Shown piece by piece: positions 34,750-35,160 of a stretch of DNA of 35,160 nt. The notes below the pieces were generated by a model. The model did not search any database and was not told where the DNA came from. It saw only the letters and a list, made by a program, of their open reading frames with translations. The translations under genes and the position numbers were made by a program. The stretch lies in the NCBI GenBank assembly GCA_016296205.1, contig JAEDJS010000014.1, positions 1 through 35,160 of the forward strand, in the 5' to 3' direction. How positions within the stretch are numbered: the first letter of the stretch is position 1; the number at the start of each line of letters is the position of its first letter. The stretch comes from Treponema sp. Lineage in GTDB: Bacteria; Spirochaetota; Spirochaetia; Treponematales; Treponemataceae.

Positions 34750-34778
34750 TTGACAATTTGCTATTAGCACATTATAAT
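34750..34778 (+). promoter_or_regulatory. Perfect consensus promoter for the LPP20-like gene
   Basis: TTGACA (34750-34755) and TATAAT (34773-34778) are separated by exactly 17 bases. The spacer contains operator copy 2. Transcription should start near 34785. Confidence 0.85.
34761..34772 (+). promoter_or_regulatory. Operator-like motif, copy 2
   Basis: CTATTAGCACAT lies in the -35/-10 spacer of the consensus promoter. A protein bound here would block RNA polymerase. Confidence 0.6.
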
Positions 34779-34804
34779 TGTCGAATAATTAATAAAATTA
34801 TATG

Positions 34805-34816
34805 TTATAAGCATAT
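34805..34816 (+). promoter_or_regulatory. Operator-like motif, copy 3 (weaker)
   Basis: TTATAAGCATAT matches the other copies at 10 of 12 positions if C or T is allowed at position 10. It lies downstream of the predicted transcription start, ahead of the ribosome site AGGGGAG (34823-34829). Confidence 0.45.
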
Positions 34817-34838
34817 TTTTTTAGGGGAGAGCCATAAA

Positions 34839-35160
34839 ATGAAGAAATTTTTTACGTTTTCTTTGATTTTTTTGACAGCTGCGGCATTTTATGCCAAACC
34901 AGTGCAGATTCCGGAGTGGGTTCAAAATTATAGAAAAGTATATCCAAATTCAGATTTTCTGGCTCAGCGGGGTAGTGGAGACAGTTCAGAAAAGGCCATA
35001 ACAGATGCCACTGCTGCTTTATCAAGGTATTTTCAGACTAATGTAAATGCAAATCTTTCTACAACAATGAGTTCTGTTGTTTCAGAAGATTCCGTAGATG
35101 AAAAGACTGTTGTTGTGGACAATGTGAATGTACAGTCGCAAGTTGATTTTTTTGCCCTTG
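34839..35160 (+). CDS. Exported LPP20-like protein (partial, runs off the window)
   Basis: ATG 34839 follows AGGGGAG by nine bases, and the frame stays open to the window end (107 codons). The first 19 residues (MKKFFTFSLIFLTAAAFYA) are a signal peptide with an AxA-like cleavage site and no lipobox Cys. The mature start PEWVQNYRKVYPNSDFLAQRGSG followed by EKAITDATAALSRYF has the pattern of the LPP20 family, where a Trp-Val, a Tyr-Pro and a Gly-x-Gly precede an Ala-rich helix. Such proteins are cell-envelope components of unknown biochemical role. It has its own consensus promoter under apparent XRE control. Confidence 0.72.
   Translation, partial: MKKFFTFSLIFLTAAAFYAKPVQIPEWVQNYRKVYPNSDFLAQRGSGDSSEKAITDATAALSRYFQTNVNANLSTTMSSVVSEDSVDEKTVVVDNVNVQSQVDFFAL

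Noticed and set aside
34722..34756. A minus-strand promoter for the XRE gene using TTGTCA (34751-34756)
   Set aside because: The only -10-like sequences at usable distance (TATTAG, TTAGCA) give poor matches or a 15-base spacer, so the XRE promoter is not assigned.

Overview
The window reads as a chromosomal segment of a low-GC spirochaete, most likely a host-associated Treponema. The evidence is protein content: long TPR proteins with acidic tails, a 1,155-residue membrane-anchored coiled-coil protein of the spirochaetal SpiroCoCo type, lipoproteins with relaxed lipoboxes, small outer-membrane barrels ending in Phe, an IspD-IspF fusion beside CarD, and a RarA ATPase with an extra C-terminal domain. 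The species assignment is inference. I see no rRNA, tRNA, CRISPR array, IS element or phage gene.

Layout. (1) 1-3055, plus: the tail of an unidentified gene, then a 995-residue TPR protein. (2) 3052-5871, minus: a MurJ lipid II flippase followed by an M24 metallopeptidase. (3) 5965-6327, plus: a YegP/DUF1508 protein with its own consensus promoter and terminator. (4) 6526-19876, plus: a giant acyl-CoA dehydratase activase-type iron-sulfur protein, then an envelope cluster of an exported protein of unknown function, an exported TPR protein, an outer-membrane barrel, ExbB, ExbD and a TonB-like protein, and last a HAD phosphatase. (5) 19971-23438, plus: the coiled-coil protein with its own promoter and a hairpin leader. 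(6) 30380-23527, minus: a small barrel protein, a lipoprotein, the RarA fusion, adenylate kinase, CarD and IspDF. (7) 30484-34208, plus: FolD, a probable decayed gene, and an overlapping pair made of a divergent DXS/transketolase-like enzyme and a DUF3737 beta-helix protein. (8) 34239-34316: a GC-rich hairpin island. (9) 34411-35160: an XRE regulator divergent from an exported LPP20-like gene that runs off the window.

How the genes relate. The 11.1-19.2 kb cluster looks like a self-contained proton-driven TonB system with its own barrel and periplasmic TPR partner. MurJ serves peptidoglycan synthesis. IspDF supplies two MEP-pathway steps. CarD and adenylate kinase are housekeeping genes with separate promoters. 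At the right end the XRE regulator faces a perfect consensus promoter whose -35/-10 spacer carries one of three copies of a 12-bp motif. This is the clearest regulatory circuit in the window.

The strongest leads are that promoter-operator region, the DXS-like/DUF3737 pair, the RarA fusion, the TonB cluster with a possible TonB box in its barrel, the GC-rich island and the gene remnant at 31401-31576. All were read by eye. No database search or structure prediction was run.
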